Assembly (NCBI GenBank): GCA_946479665.1
Contig: CAMLGO010000006.1
Coordinates: 1 to 18,600 of the forward strand
Direction: 5' to 3'
DNA from: an uncultured Candidatus Saccharibacteria bacterium
Lineage (GTDB): Bacteria > Patescibacteria > Saccharimonadia > Saccharimonadales > UBA6022
Length of the DNA: 18,600 nucleotides
The notes beneath the pieces were generated by a model, which ran no database searches, was not told where the DNA came from, and saw nothing but the letters and a program-made list of their open reading frames with translations. This document shows positions 7,258 through 13,521 of this stretch, in pieces. Positions within the stretch are counted from its first letter, which is position 1. Each line of letters starts with the position of its first letter. The translations under genes and the position numbers were made by a program.

Positions 7258-7263
7258 TATAGT
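7258..7263 (+). promoter_or_regulatory. -10 element TATAGT for the 53-aa gene
   Basis: The same hexamer is found before the 86-aa gene. No -35 consensus is visible, and a CRP-type dyad lies upstream. The predicted start is near 7270, leaving a 17-base leader that carries the SD. Confidence 0.5.
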
Positions 7264-7286
7264 CACCAATGAACGGGAGGCAGGTT

Positions 7287-7448
7287 ATGGCAAACAGAAA
7301 TCTTCATGCACCACACACATCGAGACAATATGGCAAACGACCGCTCTGGCAGTGGATGCTTATCTATATTATCTTTGCCGCTATCGTCTATGGCTTTATC
7401 TATTACTTCTTCAGTGGAAGTAATCTCATCGACCACTACAGTTACTAG
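7287..7448 (+). CDS. 53-residue single-span membrane protein
   Basis: This short gene starts at ATG 7287, six bases after a strong SD (GGGAGG, 7275-7280). It encodes a basic N-terminus with KRPLWQW, one membrane span (about 24-42, MLIYIIFAAIVYGFIYYFF) and a short outside tail ending HYSY. The (K/R)PLWQW...YGxIYYF pattern is one I associate with tiny membrane proteins of CPR genomes, but no function is known to me. The N-in, C-out orientation follows from the positive N-terminus. A CRP-type dyad and its own -10 precede it. Its stop overlaps the convergent FKBP gene's stop in CTAG (7445-7448). The His/Tyr-rich end could bind metal; this is speculation. Confidence 0.72.
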   Translation: MANRNLHAPHTSRQYGKRPLWQWMLIYIIFAAIVYGFIYYFFSGSNLIDHYSY

Positions 7449-7831
7449 CCGATAGAGACAAGCTCGATATCAAACACGAGGTCTGAATTTGGTGGAATGT
7501 TCGCCGCTGCACGAACAGAACCATAAGCCTGAGCCGAGGGAATAACAAGCCGACGCGTACCGCCAACCCTCATGCCTGGGACACCCTTAGTCCATCCTTC
7601 GATAACTTGCTCAAGCCCGAAGGTTGCAGGCTGGCCAAAGTCTTTTGAACTTTGAAAAATCGTACCGTCTTTTACGAGTGCGCCCGTATAGTGGGCGGTG
7701 ATTGTCTGACTTGGCTGCACTTCATCGCCGGTCCCGACAACTGTATCAATAATCTCAAGTTGTTCGACTTTTTTACGCGGTTCAAAGTTTGCCAATTTCG
7801 TACCTTCAAGTGGAGTTGTGTCTGAATTCAT
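7445..7831 (-). CDS. FKBP-type peptidyl-prolyl cis-trans isomerase
   Basis: The 128-residue protein is a single FKBP domain (about 20-127) after a short N-terminal arm. Recognisable elements are HYTGALVKDGTIFQSSKDFG, FGLEQVIEGWTKGVPGMRVG and the C-terminal IPPNSDLVFDIELVSI. They include the active-site aromatic and hydrophobic residues (Y in HYTG, F in IFQSS, V-I in EQVIEGW, W, and the terminal F). FKBPs speed proline isomerisation and assist folding. There is no signal peptide, so it acts in the cytoplasm. The ATG at 7831 has no SD; TACTAT lies six bases upstream, suggesting a leaderless mRNA. It is convergent with the 53-aa gene and divergent from the P-loop gene. Confidence 0.95.
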   Translation of the reverse strand: MNSDTTPLEGTKLANFEPRKKVEQLEIIDTVVGTGDEVQPSQTITAHYTGALVKDGTIFQSSKDFGQPATFGLEQVIEGWTKGVPGMRVGGTRRLVIPSAQAYGSVRAAANIPPNSDLVFDIELVSIG

Positions 7832-7837
7832 ACTTCC

Positions 7838-7843
7838 ATAGTA
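7838..7843 (-). promoter_or_regulatory. Possible -10 (TACTAT) six bases before the FKBP ATG
   Basis: This is a four-of-six match to TATAAT on the minus strand, placed as for other leaderless candidates in this window. No -35 consensus or SD is seen. Confidence 0.35.
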
Positions 7844-7896
7844 CTACATTACACCAGCTGTTTGCAGCCGCGCACTATCCAATCACTTCATACATT

Positions 7897-7905
7897 TGCT
7901 ATACT
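7897..7905 (+). promoter_or_regulatory. Extended -10 (TGC-TATACT) seven bases before an ATG
   Basis: The same TGC-TATACT string forms the rplA promoter at 14591-14599, where it has a good -35. Here it ends seven bases before ATG 7913 and there is no SD, predicting a leaderless transcript. Confidence 0.6.
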
Positions 7906-7912
7906 GTCATAT

Positions 7913-8512
7913 ATGAAATCATTAAGTCTATCTAAGCCGCACTTAATTCTTATGGTGGGCATCGCAGGTGCCGGTAAAAGCTTTTTCGCCGAGCAATTCT
8001 CTGAAACGTTCCAGGCTCCGCTCGTAAGCACCTCTTCAATTGCTAAAGTTTTTGGCAAAACAGCACTGCCGCCAAAAATCATCAACACCCTTATAGATCA
8101 GCAAATGAATGAACTGTTCAAAACACGCCAATCGTTTATTGTTGACGGACACAGCGACACAAAAGCCGAACGACTTGCCCTCATGACTGCCGCACGACAA
8201 CATGGGTATGAAGTTCTTGTTATTTGGGTTCAGACCGAACCTACTACAGCCAAGCAACGATCTCTCAAAGCAGCCAAGACAGAGGCGCATCGCCGCGTTA
8301 CTACGCCTGAACAACACGACAGCGCAGTTCGCCGCTTTAGCGCTCCACACTCGACCGAAAAGCCAATTGTCATCAGCGGCAAGCATACGTACGCAACACA
8401 AGCAAAAATGGTGCTTCGAAAACTCGCCGAGCCACGTGCCGATATTAGTATTCACACCTCGGCACCCGTTGGTCGCGGCGCTAGCTCAAAGCACTCCATT
8501 ACGGTTCGTTAA
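7913..8512 (+). CDS. P-loop kinase-like ATP-binding protein (AAA_33/zeta-toxin-like fold)
   Basis: The 199-residue protein begins HLILMVGIAGAGKSFFAEQF, with Walker A GIAGAGKS at 16-23. It continues with SFIVDGHSDTKAER, where a polynucleotide-kinase-like enzyme has its catalytic/Walker B-type Asp. EVLVIWVQTEPTTAKQRSLK resembles the sugar/nucleotide-kinase lid. The family phosphorylates small molecules or nucleic-acid ends, and the substrate here is unknown. The C-terminal ~40 residues (TSAPVGRGASSKHS) look disordered. I place the start at ATG 7913, not at an upstream CTG, because the extended -10 lies seven bases before it and the longer reading would cross that promoter. It leads a likely two-gene operon: the metallopeptidase gene starts 16 bases after its stop. 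Confidence 0.8.
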   Translation: MKSLSLSKPHLILMVGIAGAGKSFFAEQFSETFQAPLVSTSSIAKVFGKTALPPKIINTLIDQQMNELFKTRQSFIVDGHSDTKAERLALMTAARQHGYEVLVIWVQTEPTTAKQRSLKAAKTEAHRRVTTPEQHDSAVRRFSAPHSTEKPIVISGKHTYATQAKMVLRKLAEPRADISIHTSAPVGRGASSKHSITVR

Positions 8513-8527
8513 GTAAAAGGAGAGCAC

Positions 8528-9223
8528 GTGCCCATTATTAGCGACCTCGAATTTGGCAAAATAACGATCCGCCGTAGTGCTCGCGCCTCACAAGTTCGCA
8601 TTCGTGTCGCTCCAGACGGTACATTACGCGCATCATTGCCGCTGTATGCGCCACTATTTCTCGTTAAACGGCTATTAAAGAACTCGCGCGATGAGCTACG
8701 CGCAATCCTGCAAGATCATCAACCGGATACGTCATTCGAGAATGGAATGGCGATCGGGAAAAGCCATACGCTGATCGTTCGACCATCCACAACGAGCCAG
8801 GTCACTGTTTCGCGCCATGGTCAACAGATCATCGTCAACCTTCCTAGCGGAAGCACGCTCAACGATCCTATTGTTGTCTCGGCAACTCGTGAGGTTGTTA
8901 TTGCGGCGCTTCGACGCGAAGCAAAAAGTTATTTGCCAAAGCGACTTCAATTTCTCGCCACAAAATATGGGTTCAGTTACCAAAAAGTTCGTTTTTCACA
9001 TGCCAGCGGACGGTGGGGCAGCTGCAGTAGCAACGGTACGATCAGCCTCAATATCGCCTTGATGAAGCTACCATTCGAGCTTATCGATTACGTTCTTATC
9101 CACGAGCTGAGCCATACGAAACAAATGAATCATCGTCCTGAGTTCTGGGAGCTTGTTGCTATTGGCGACCCTGAATATGTACAACATAAGCGCGCATTGA
9201 AAAACGAAACGCCATCTATCTAA
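8528..9223 (+). CDS. YgjP-like (M48/DUF45) zinc metallopeptidase
   Basis: The 231-residue protein has a beta-rich N-terminal part and the YgjP signature at its end: RFSHASGRWGSCSSNGTISL, then HELSH (192-196) and the third ligand in MNHRPEFW (His202). The zinc motif HExxH-x5-H is complete. The family is widespread and soluble, and its substrate is unknown. Some members are fused or linked to type I restriction or DNA repair genes, but nothing like that is adjacent. The GTG start at 8528 is supported by AAAGGAGAG (8516-8524) close after the preceding stop, so it is co-transcribed with the P-loop gene. No terminator separates it from the histidine kinase downstream, which has its own -10. Confidence 0.92.
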   Translation: MPIISDLEFGKITIRRSARASQVRIRVAPDGTLRASLPLYAPLFLVKRLLKNSRDELRAILQDHQPDTSFENGMAIGKSHTLIVRPSTTSQVTVSRHGQQIIVNLPSGSTLNDPIVVSATREVVIAALRREAKSYLPKRLQFLATKYGFSYQKVRFSHASGRWGSCSSNGTISLNIALMKLPFELIDYVLIHELSHTKQMNHRPEFWELVAIGDPEYVQHKRALKNETPSI

Positions 9224-9240
9224 AAAGCTTATGTCTCGTG

Positions 9241-9246
9241 TATAAT
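9241..9246 (+). promoter_or_regulatory. -10 element (TATAAT) ten bases before the histidine kinase ATG
   Basis: This is a perfect TATAAT, with ATG 9257 ten bases on and no SD between, so the leader would be at most about four bases. No good -35 is visible. Confidence 0.6.
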
Positions 9247-9256
9247 ACGTTTTAAG

Positions 9257-10906
9257 ATGTTTAAAGGTGGGTCAGCTTACAATGAACGTGCGGCACAAAT
9301 TGTGCGTTATGCTGGATTATTGACGCCCATTATCTTGGTGCTCTACGGAGTACTCATTCAGTACCAGCTACTTCCGGCACCATATTACTCAAACGAGATA
9401 GCTTTTATTGCTATTGCACTCACATGGATGCTTCTTAGCGCCTGGCAATTCTTACTACCAGGTAGCTCTCGTCGGCTCGTGGCAATTCGTTTTATCAGCT
9501 ACCACATTCTTTCAGGCCTATATCTCGTCTTCGTATCTGGACTCAATGCGCCTTTTACAATTTTCTGGATTCTCCTTTTTGTCGCTTCGAATCTTTATTT
9601 TTCTCGTCGCGGTCTTATGCTCAGTATCATGGCCTTCATCGTCACTATCGGGGCGGATATTTTTATTGAGCTCATTGCAACGTCAAACTCAGCGGCTGTC
9701 TTAAACGACCTCATGGTAACTATCTCTGTTCTTGTCACAGGGATAGCGGTTGTTTCTATCGGGCGCACCCAGGAGGTCGAGCGTAGCGCTCTCACTAGGT
9801 CGCAGGCGCAAGAGTCTTTGCAACGAGATCGAATTCTCACCATCGTAAACAATCTCGCCGATGCCGTGCTTAGTACTGACAAAAATGGCATTATTCGCGT
9901 CTACAACGCCGCCAGTCTCAACTTACTCGATACGAATGATAGCCTCAACGGTCACCACATAGATGAGATCTTAACAGTGAGAGATAAAGATGATAATCGA
10001 GTTCATCTTTTCGATGAGTTGCTCAACTCCCATAGTGTTGCCGTACGCGACGACCTTCATATGACATTCGACGGTGACGAAGCCGTACGACTTGAGATTA
10101 CCTACTCGCCGATTCGCAGCAGCTACAGCCGCAGCAAAGACAGTGAAGATCATGACGGTTATATCATCATCATGCGAGATATCACCAAGGCAAAGAGCCT
10201 CGAAGAGGAACGAGATGAGTTTATTAGCGTCGTTAGTCATGAACTGCGCACGCCAATCACCATTGCCGAGGGAACGATTAGCAATGCACAACTTATTTTG
10301 TCGCGCCCCGACGCCAAGCAAGAAATACTGGTTGATTCTATCAAGAATGCTCACGATCAAGTACTCTTCCTTGCGAAAATGGTCAACGATCTCTCAACAT
10401 TATCACGCGCCGAACGTGGCATTGCCGATGTCACCGAGGAAATCGAAGTACGACCGCTTATCGACAAGCTCTACAACGAATACTTGCCACAGGCAGAGGC
10501 AAAGAAGCTACACCTCAACCTCGACACAGACACGAAGCTCGGCACCATCAGTGCAAGTCGACTATATCTCGAAGAGTTGTTACAAAACTTCATCACGAAT
10601 TCCATTAAATACACACACGAGGGATCGATTACGCTACGCGTCCATCTAAAAAAGAATGTCGTGAATTTTGCGGTCAGTGACACTGGCATTGGCATTGGCA
10701 AAAACGAACAAAAGAAGATTTTTCAAAAGTTCTATCGCTCGGAAGATTATCGTACACGCGAAACCGGGGGCACTGGGCTCGGGCTGTATGTTGCCGCAAA
10801 GCTTGCACGAAAATTAGGCTGTTCTATTGAGCTCGAAAGCCGCCTGAATCACGGATCAACCTTTAGCTTCGCACTTCCAGTCATTACGAAAAAAGACGGC
10901 CAGTAG
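9257..10906 (+). CDS. Orphan membrane sensor histidine kinase (6TM-PAS-HisKA-HATPase)
   Basis: The 549-residue protein has about six membrane spans (20-170), a PAS domain (about 190-312, starting ILTIVNNLADAVLSTDKNG) and a HisKA helix with FISVVSHELRTPI, phospho-acceptor His328. The HATPase_c domain has an N-box NFITNSIKYTHEG (Asn448), G1 DTGIGIG (475-481), F-box FQKFYRS and G2 GGTGLGL (504-510). All catalytic motifs are intact. The loops between spans are short, so the sensor probably reads the membrane or, through PAS, a cytoplasmic ligand. No response regulator is next to it: the next gene is convergent, only 11 bases away. The partner must be elsewhere. The start has no SD but TATAAT ten bases upstream. 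Confidence 0.95.
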   Translation: MFKGGSAYNERAAQIVRYAGLLTPIILVLYGVLIQYQLLPAPYYSNEIAFIAIALTWMLLSAWQFLLPGSSRRLVAIRFISYHILSGLYLVFVSGLNAPFTIFWILLFVASNLYFSRRGLMLSIMAFIVTIGADIFIELIATSNSAAVLNDLMVTISVLVTGIAVVSIGRTQEVERSALTRSQAQESLQRDRILTIVNNLADAVLSTDKNGIIRVYNAASLNLLDTNDSLNGHHIDEILTVRDKDDNRVHLFDELLNSHSVAVRDDLHMTFDGDEAVRLEITYSPIRSSYSRSKDSEDHDGYIIIMRDITKAKSLEEERDEFISVVSHELRTPITIAEGTISNAQLILSRPDAKQEILVDSIKNAHDQVLFLAKMVNDLSTLSRAERGIADVTEEIEVRPLIDKLYNEYLPQAEAKKLHLNLDTDTKLGTISASRLYLEELLQNFITNSIKYTHEGSITLRVHLKKNVVNFAVSDTGIGIGKNEQKKIFQKFYRSEDYRTRETGGTGLGLYVAAKLARKLGCSIELESRLNHGSTFSFALPVITKKDGQ

Positions 10907-10917
10907 ACACCTCAGCG

Positions 10918-12075
10918 CTAAACTTCAGATGTACTCGATTGCACAGGGGAGGAAGCTTGGCGTATTCGAACAGGCCGACCCTTCCAGGTAATTGTCCCAC
11001 GAGCATAGCTTGCAATACTCACCAAGAACAATACGATTTCTTGCGTAAAAATGAGCGGCCACAAGACAAGCGCCGGCCACCAGTGCCTACGCCAGATACG
11101 AGAGGCATACAGGGTATATAACGCCGCAAAAAGACAAATCATCCAGAGTGCGAGTGCCTGAACGAGCGTCCAGTCATAGAATAGACCCAACGCCACAACC
11201 GGCACGGGCGACCATACAATCACCAGAAGAAAAGCTGCAAGAATTGCAGACCACGGCGTATAGCCAAAGCGAGGATACAGCAGGCGAATGCTTGTCTCTA
11301 TCTGTGACGACCATTTCTTCTCATAACTTACACCAAGCTCAGGCGTACTTATTATAAATCGATATTGATCCGTGAGCGCCATCGTTGCCGCGATCCGTGC
11401 CTCCGGCTGAACATCAAGCGCAATGTTTGAAAAACCGCCGCTTTCCGTGAGTGCATGACGATCAATCAGCCAGGCCGAGCTCGCAGTTGCTGGCGCTTTC
11501 TGGCGGTGAAGCACGAGCTCCCAGAAATAACGTAGCGGACTAAAGAGCACGCTAAAACGCAAACCGTCTGAGCGCTGAGGTAATACTGATACCATTTGAG
11601 CATCTTCCTTTTCCATATAGGCGACAAGTTGGCCAATGGTATCAGGTTGCAGTCGCGTGTCGACATCTGCGTATAGAATATATCGCCCACTTGCTTCCTC
11701 GAGCAACCCTTGGAGCGCGTGATTCTTGCCAAGCCATCCACCCGGCAGCGCCGACCCTTCAACAAACCGAACGCCCGCATGCGCAAATGACTTAATTAAA
11801 AAAGATGTATTGTCAACAGAGGCATCATCAAGAACGATAATTTCAAGCTTCGGGTAGGTACTGGCGGCGATCGATTCAAGACACTGCGTCATCGCATGCG
11901 TCTCGTTGCGCGCCGGTATACAGACCGACACGCTAGGCAGTTCGCTCAGGTGTGCGGCCGGTGTCGTAAAGGATTTCATTGTAAAATGACGAAAAGCATA
12001 CATCAGCTTCCAAGCACAGTAGATAGTAGCGATTGTTATAATGATATAGATGGTCAACAAACTAAGCTCAAGCAT
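10918..12075 (-). CDS. Membrane GT2 glycosyltransferase (CrtQ/HpnB-like)
   Basis: The 385-residue protein has an N-terminal membrane span (about 5-24) and a GT-A domain with VSVCIPARNE, LDD (82-84), PGGWLGKNHA (111-120) and the metal-binding DVD (137-139). At the C-terminal end are three or four spans and a WKGRPVRIR tail. GWLGKNHA with the W-K-G-R tail is typical of the GT2 subgroup containing carotenoid 4,4'-diaponeurosporenoate glycosyltransferase (CrtQ) and the hopanoid-associated HpnB. No carotenoid or hopanoid gene is in the window, so the acceptor lipid is unknown. The ATG has no SD; an extended -10 lies seven bases upstream. It is divergent from secE. Confidence 0.9.
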   Translation of the reverse strand: MLELSLLTIYIIITIATIYCAWKLMYAFRHFTMKSFTTPAAHLSELPSVSVCIPARNETHAMTQCLESIAASTYPKLEIIVLDDASVDNTSFLIKSFAHAGVRFVEGSALPGGWLGKNHALQGLLEEASGRYILYADVDTRLQPDTIGQLVAYMEKEDAQMVSVLPQRSDGLRFSVLFSPLRYFWELVLHRQKAPATASSAWLIDRHALTESGGFSNIALDVQPEARIAATMALTDQYRFIISTPELGVSYEKKWSSQIETSIRLLYPRFGYTPWSAILAAFLLVIVWSPVPVVALGLFYDWTLVQALALWMICLFAALYTLYASRIWRRHWWPALVLWPLIFTQEIVLFLVSIASYARGTITWKGRPVRIRQASSPVQSSTSEV

Positions 12076-12082
12076 TGTTAGT

Positions 12083-12091
12083 ACTATACCA
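12083..12091 (-). promoter_or_regulatory. Extended -10 (TGG-TATAGT) seven bases before the GT2 ATG
   Basis: On the minus strand TG-n-TATAGT ends seven bases before ATG 12075 with no SD, predicting a leaderless mRNA. It lies four bases from the -35 of the divergent secE promoter. Confidence 0.55.
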
Positions 12092-12094
12092 TGC

Positions 12095-12123
12095 TTGACT
12101 AGGGTGTTTTAAGTAGCTATACT
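12095..12123 (+). promoter_or_regulatory. secE-nusG promoter P1
   Basis: TTGACT (12095-12100), a 17-base spacer and TATACT (12118-12123) form a near-consensus sigma-70 promoter. The predicted start is near 12130, giving a leader of about 47 bases. Confidence 0.8.
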
Positions 12124-12127
12124 GTAC

Positions 12128-12157
12128 TTGACAGTCTGCAACAGCAGACTTTTTAAT
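12128..12157 (+). promoter_or_regulatory. Possible second secE promoter P2 with a dyad in its spacer
   Basis: A perfect TTGACA (12128-12133) is followed 18 bases later by TTTAAT (12152-12157). The spacer contains a perfect inverted repeat (12133-12150), which would place an operator between -35 and -10 if P2 is real. Confidence 0.4.
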
Positions 12158-12158
12158 T
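12133..12158 (+). promoter_or_regulatory. secE leader hairpin with U-rich tail
   Basis: AGTCTGC (12133-12139) and GCAGACT (12144-12150) form a perfect 7-bp stem with an AACA loop, followed by TTTTAATTT. It resembles an intrinsic terminator but lies within a few bases of the predicted P1 start. It may be a 5' stabilising element, an attenuator or a DNA operator. Confidence 0.6.
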
Positions 12159-12176
12159 TGGGAGACAACTATAGCC

Positions 12177-12524
12177 GTGGCGACAAGTAAAAAGACCTCG
12201 AAAGAGACAGCACGGGCGACAACAAAAGTGACGCGCATCAAAGCATCTGATAGCGCGAAACAAGTGGCCGCACCGAGTGTAGCAAGCAAAAAAGCTTCAC
12301 AAAAAACAGCCGTCTCAAAAGAAGCAAAAAAGACCAATCCTCTCGTAGCGTTTGGCCGCTACTTCAAGGGTGCATGGGTAGAACTTAGGCAAGTACATTG
12401 GCCAACCCGCAAGGCAACATGGAGCCTCACTTTCGCAGTGCTCGCATTTACCGCCTTCTTTATTTTACTTATCGTCCTCCTCGACGCTGGCTTTAAACTA
12501 TTATTTGAAAGGATCCTAGGATAA
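12177..12524 (+). CDS. secE: SecE, preprotein translocase subunit
   Basis: The 115-residue protein has a basic, Ala/Ser/Thr/Lys-rich N-terminal arm of about 50 residues. The SecE core follows: YFKGAWVELRQVHWPTRKAT, the conserved amphipathic helix with the W-P hinge, and one membrane span (FAVLAFTAFFILLIVLLDAG). SecE clamps SecY in the translocon. Bacterial single-span SecE is usually ~60-125 residues, so the length is normal. The GTG start at 12177 gives MATSKK; the best SD-like sequence, GGGAGA, is about 11 bases away, which is long. nusG begins two bases after its stop, the classic secE-nusG pair. Confidence 0.95.
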   Translation: MATSKKTSKETARATTKVTRIKASDSAKQVAAPSVASKKASQKTAVSKEAKKTNPLVAFGRYFKGAWVELRQVHWPTRKATWSLTFAVLAFTAFFILLIVLLDAGFKLLFERILG

Positions 12525-12526
12525 CT

Positions 12527-13069
12527 ATGAAAAACCGATATGACAGTACCCGCCAATGGTATGCCATTCACACCTACAGTGGCTACGAAGAAAAAGTAGC
12601 AGATAGCATTCGCCAGCGAATCAACGCAGTCGATATGGCTGATAAGATCTTTGACGTTATGGTGCCGAAGGAAAAGCAGATTGAGATCAAAAACGGCAAG
12701 CGCAAAGTAGTTGAAAAGAAAATCTTCCAAGGCTACGCGCTGGTTGAGATGAAGCTGACCGATGAGACATGGTACATCGTCCGCAACACACCAGGTGTTA
12801 CTGGCTTCGTAGGTGCCGACACAACTCCAACACCCGTGTTTGACTCTGAAATCGCCAAGATTAAGAAGCGCATGGGCGTTGAAGATCCTAAGTACAACAT
12901 CGAATTCTCAGAAGGCGAAGTTGTCAGCATTACCGACGGTCCATTCAAGGGCTTCGATGGCGCCATCTCCGAGATCGATGCTCACAAGGGCAAGCTCAAG
13001 GTTATGGTTAGTATGTTCGGCCGTGACACTCCAGTCGAACTCGACGCATTACAAGTTAAAAAAGTTTAA
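12527..13069 (+). CDS. nusG: NusG, transcription elongation/antitermination factor
   Basis: The 180-residue protein has the NGN domain (about 8-115: QWYAIHTYSGYEEKVADSI, VPKEKQIEIKNGKRKVVEKK, PGYAL-like FQGYALVEM, NTPGVTGFVG) and a C-terminal KOW domain (about 125-178: EGEVVSITDGPFKGFDGAIS). NusG binds the RNA polymerase clamp and, through KOW, S10 or Rho. Length and architecture are standard, with no inserted domain. It is translationally close to secE (two-base gap) with only a weak SD, so coupling is likely. A strong intrinsic terminator follows it directly. Confidence 0.97.
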   Translation: MKNRYDSTRQWYAIHTYSGYEEKVADSIRQRINAVDMADKIFDVMVPKEKQIEIKNGKRKVVEKKIFQGYALVEMKLTDETWYIVRNTPGVTGFVGADTTPTPVFDSEIAKIKKRMGVEDPKYNIEFSEGEVVSITDGPFKGFDGAISEIDAHKGKLKVMVSMFGRDTPVELDALQVKKV

Positions 13070-13076
13070 TAATTAG

Positions 13077-13101
13077 CACCTCCTCCGGGAGGTGTTTTTT
13101 T
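13077..13101 (+). terminator. Intrinsic terminator after nusG
   Basis: CACCTCC (13077-13083) pairs with GGAGGTG (13088-13094) around a TCCG loop, followed by seven T residues. This is a textbook terminator, ending only 16 bases before the next ATG. Confidence 0.92.
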
Positions 13102-13117
13102 AAGAAGGAGAAAGTCT

Positions 13118-13423
13118 ATGAACCCTGAATCATCAGCATATGTCGAAGCTGTCATTCCAAGCAACGAACAGCCACCGCGTGTTCTCATTACTGTAGAGAC
13201 GGGTGCGCTGCCAATTATTGAACATGGGGCCGAGTACGGAACGTATGAAGGCGCACTTCACGAACTTGCGCGGCGTGCCACGGGCATAAGCCTCGGGGTC
13301 GATAGGGGACTTGGCGTTAGCGGTCCCAATACGCTCCGCTACCGCACAAAGCCAATCTCACCAGATAGCGCTATCGATCCACAGTATACCTGGTCTGCGC
13401 CATACACAGAGATACCGCGGTAG
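13118..13423 (+). CDS. Small conserved-looking protein, unknown function
   Basis: The 101-residue product (start ATG 13118, SD AAGAAGGAG at 13103-13111, seven bases of spacing) is soluble, with a beta strand VLITVETG and a helix around YEGALHELARRATG. The C-terminal half is Pro/Tyr-rich and probably extended (NTLRYRTKPISP ... YTWSAPYTEI). I recognise no family. It is wedged between nusG and rplK and starts directly behind the nusG terminator with no room for a separate promoter, so it probably relies on read-through from secE-nusG. The good SD and the clean start support that it is translated. Confidence 0.65.
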   Translation: MNPESSAYVEAVIPSNEQPPRVLITVETGALPIIEHGAEYGTYEGALHELARRATGISLGVDRGLGVSGPNTLRYRTKPISPDSAIDPQYTWSAPYTEIPR

Positions 13424-13430
13424 CTACCTC

Positions 13431-13459
13431 TTGAAAATACGAACAAAAAGATGTAGAAT
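13431..13459 (+). promoter_or_regulatory. rplK promoter
   Basis: TTGAAA (13431-13436), a 17-base spacer and TAGAAT (13454-13459) form a good sigma-70 promoter. The predicted start near 13466 gives a leader of about 56 bases. Confidence 0.75.
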
Positions 13460-13472
13460 TGACTAGTTACGC

Positions 13473-13500
13473 ACTAAATATCGCTTCAATAATATTTAGT
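13473..13500 (+). promoter_or_regulatory. rplK leader hairpin
   Basis: ACTAAATAT (13473-13481) and ATATTTAGT (13492-13500) are perfectly complementary over 9 bp with a 10-base loop. The stem sits just before the SD (AAGAAGGA, 13503-13510) and starts a few bases after the predicted transcript start. It may regulate or protect the mRNA. Confidence 0.55.
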
Positions 13501-13521
13501 ACAAGAAGGAAATATAATTTT

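Noticed and set aside
7862..7912. Longer N-terminus for the P-loop protein
   Set aside because: It would need a CTG start and would translate through the extended -10; the fold begins right after ATG 7913.
13459..13521. Longer N-terminus for L11
   Set aside because: It would begin at the rplK -10 and translate through the leader hairpin. L11 starts at MAKK, with an SD at 13503-13510.
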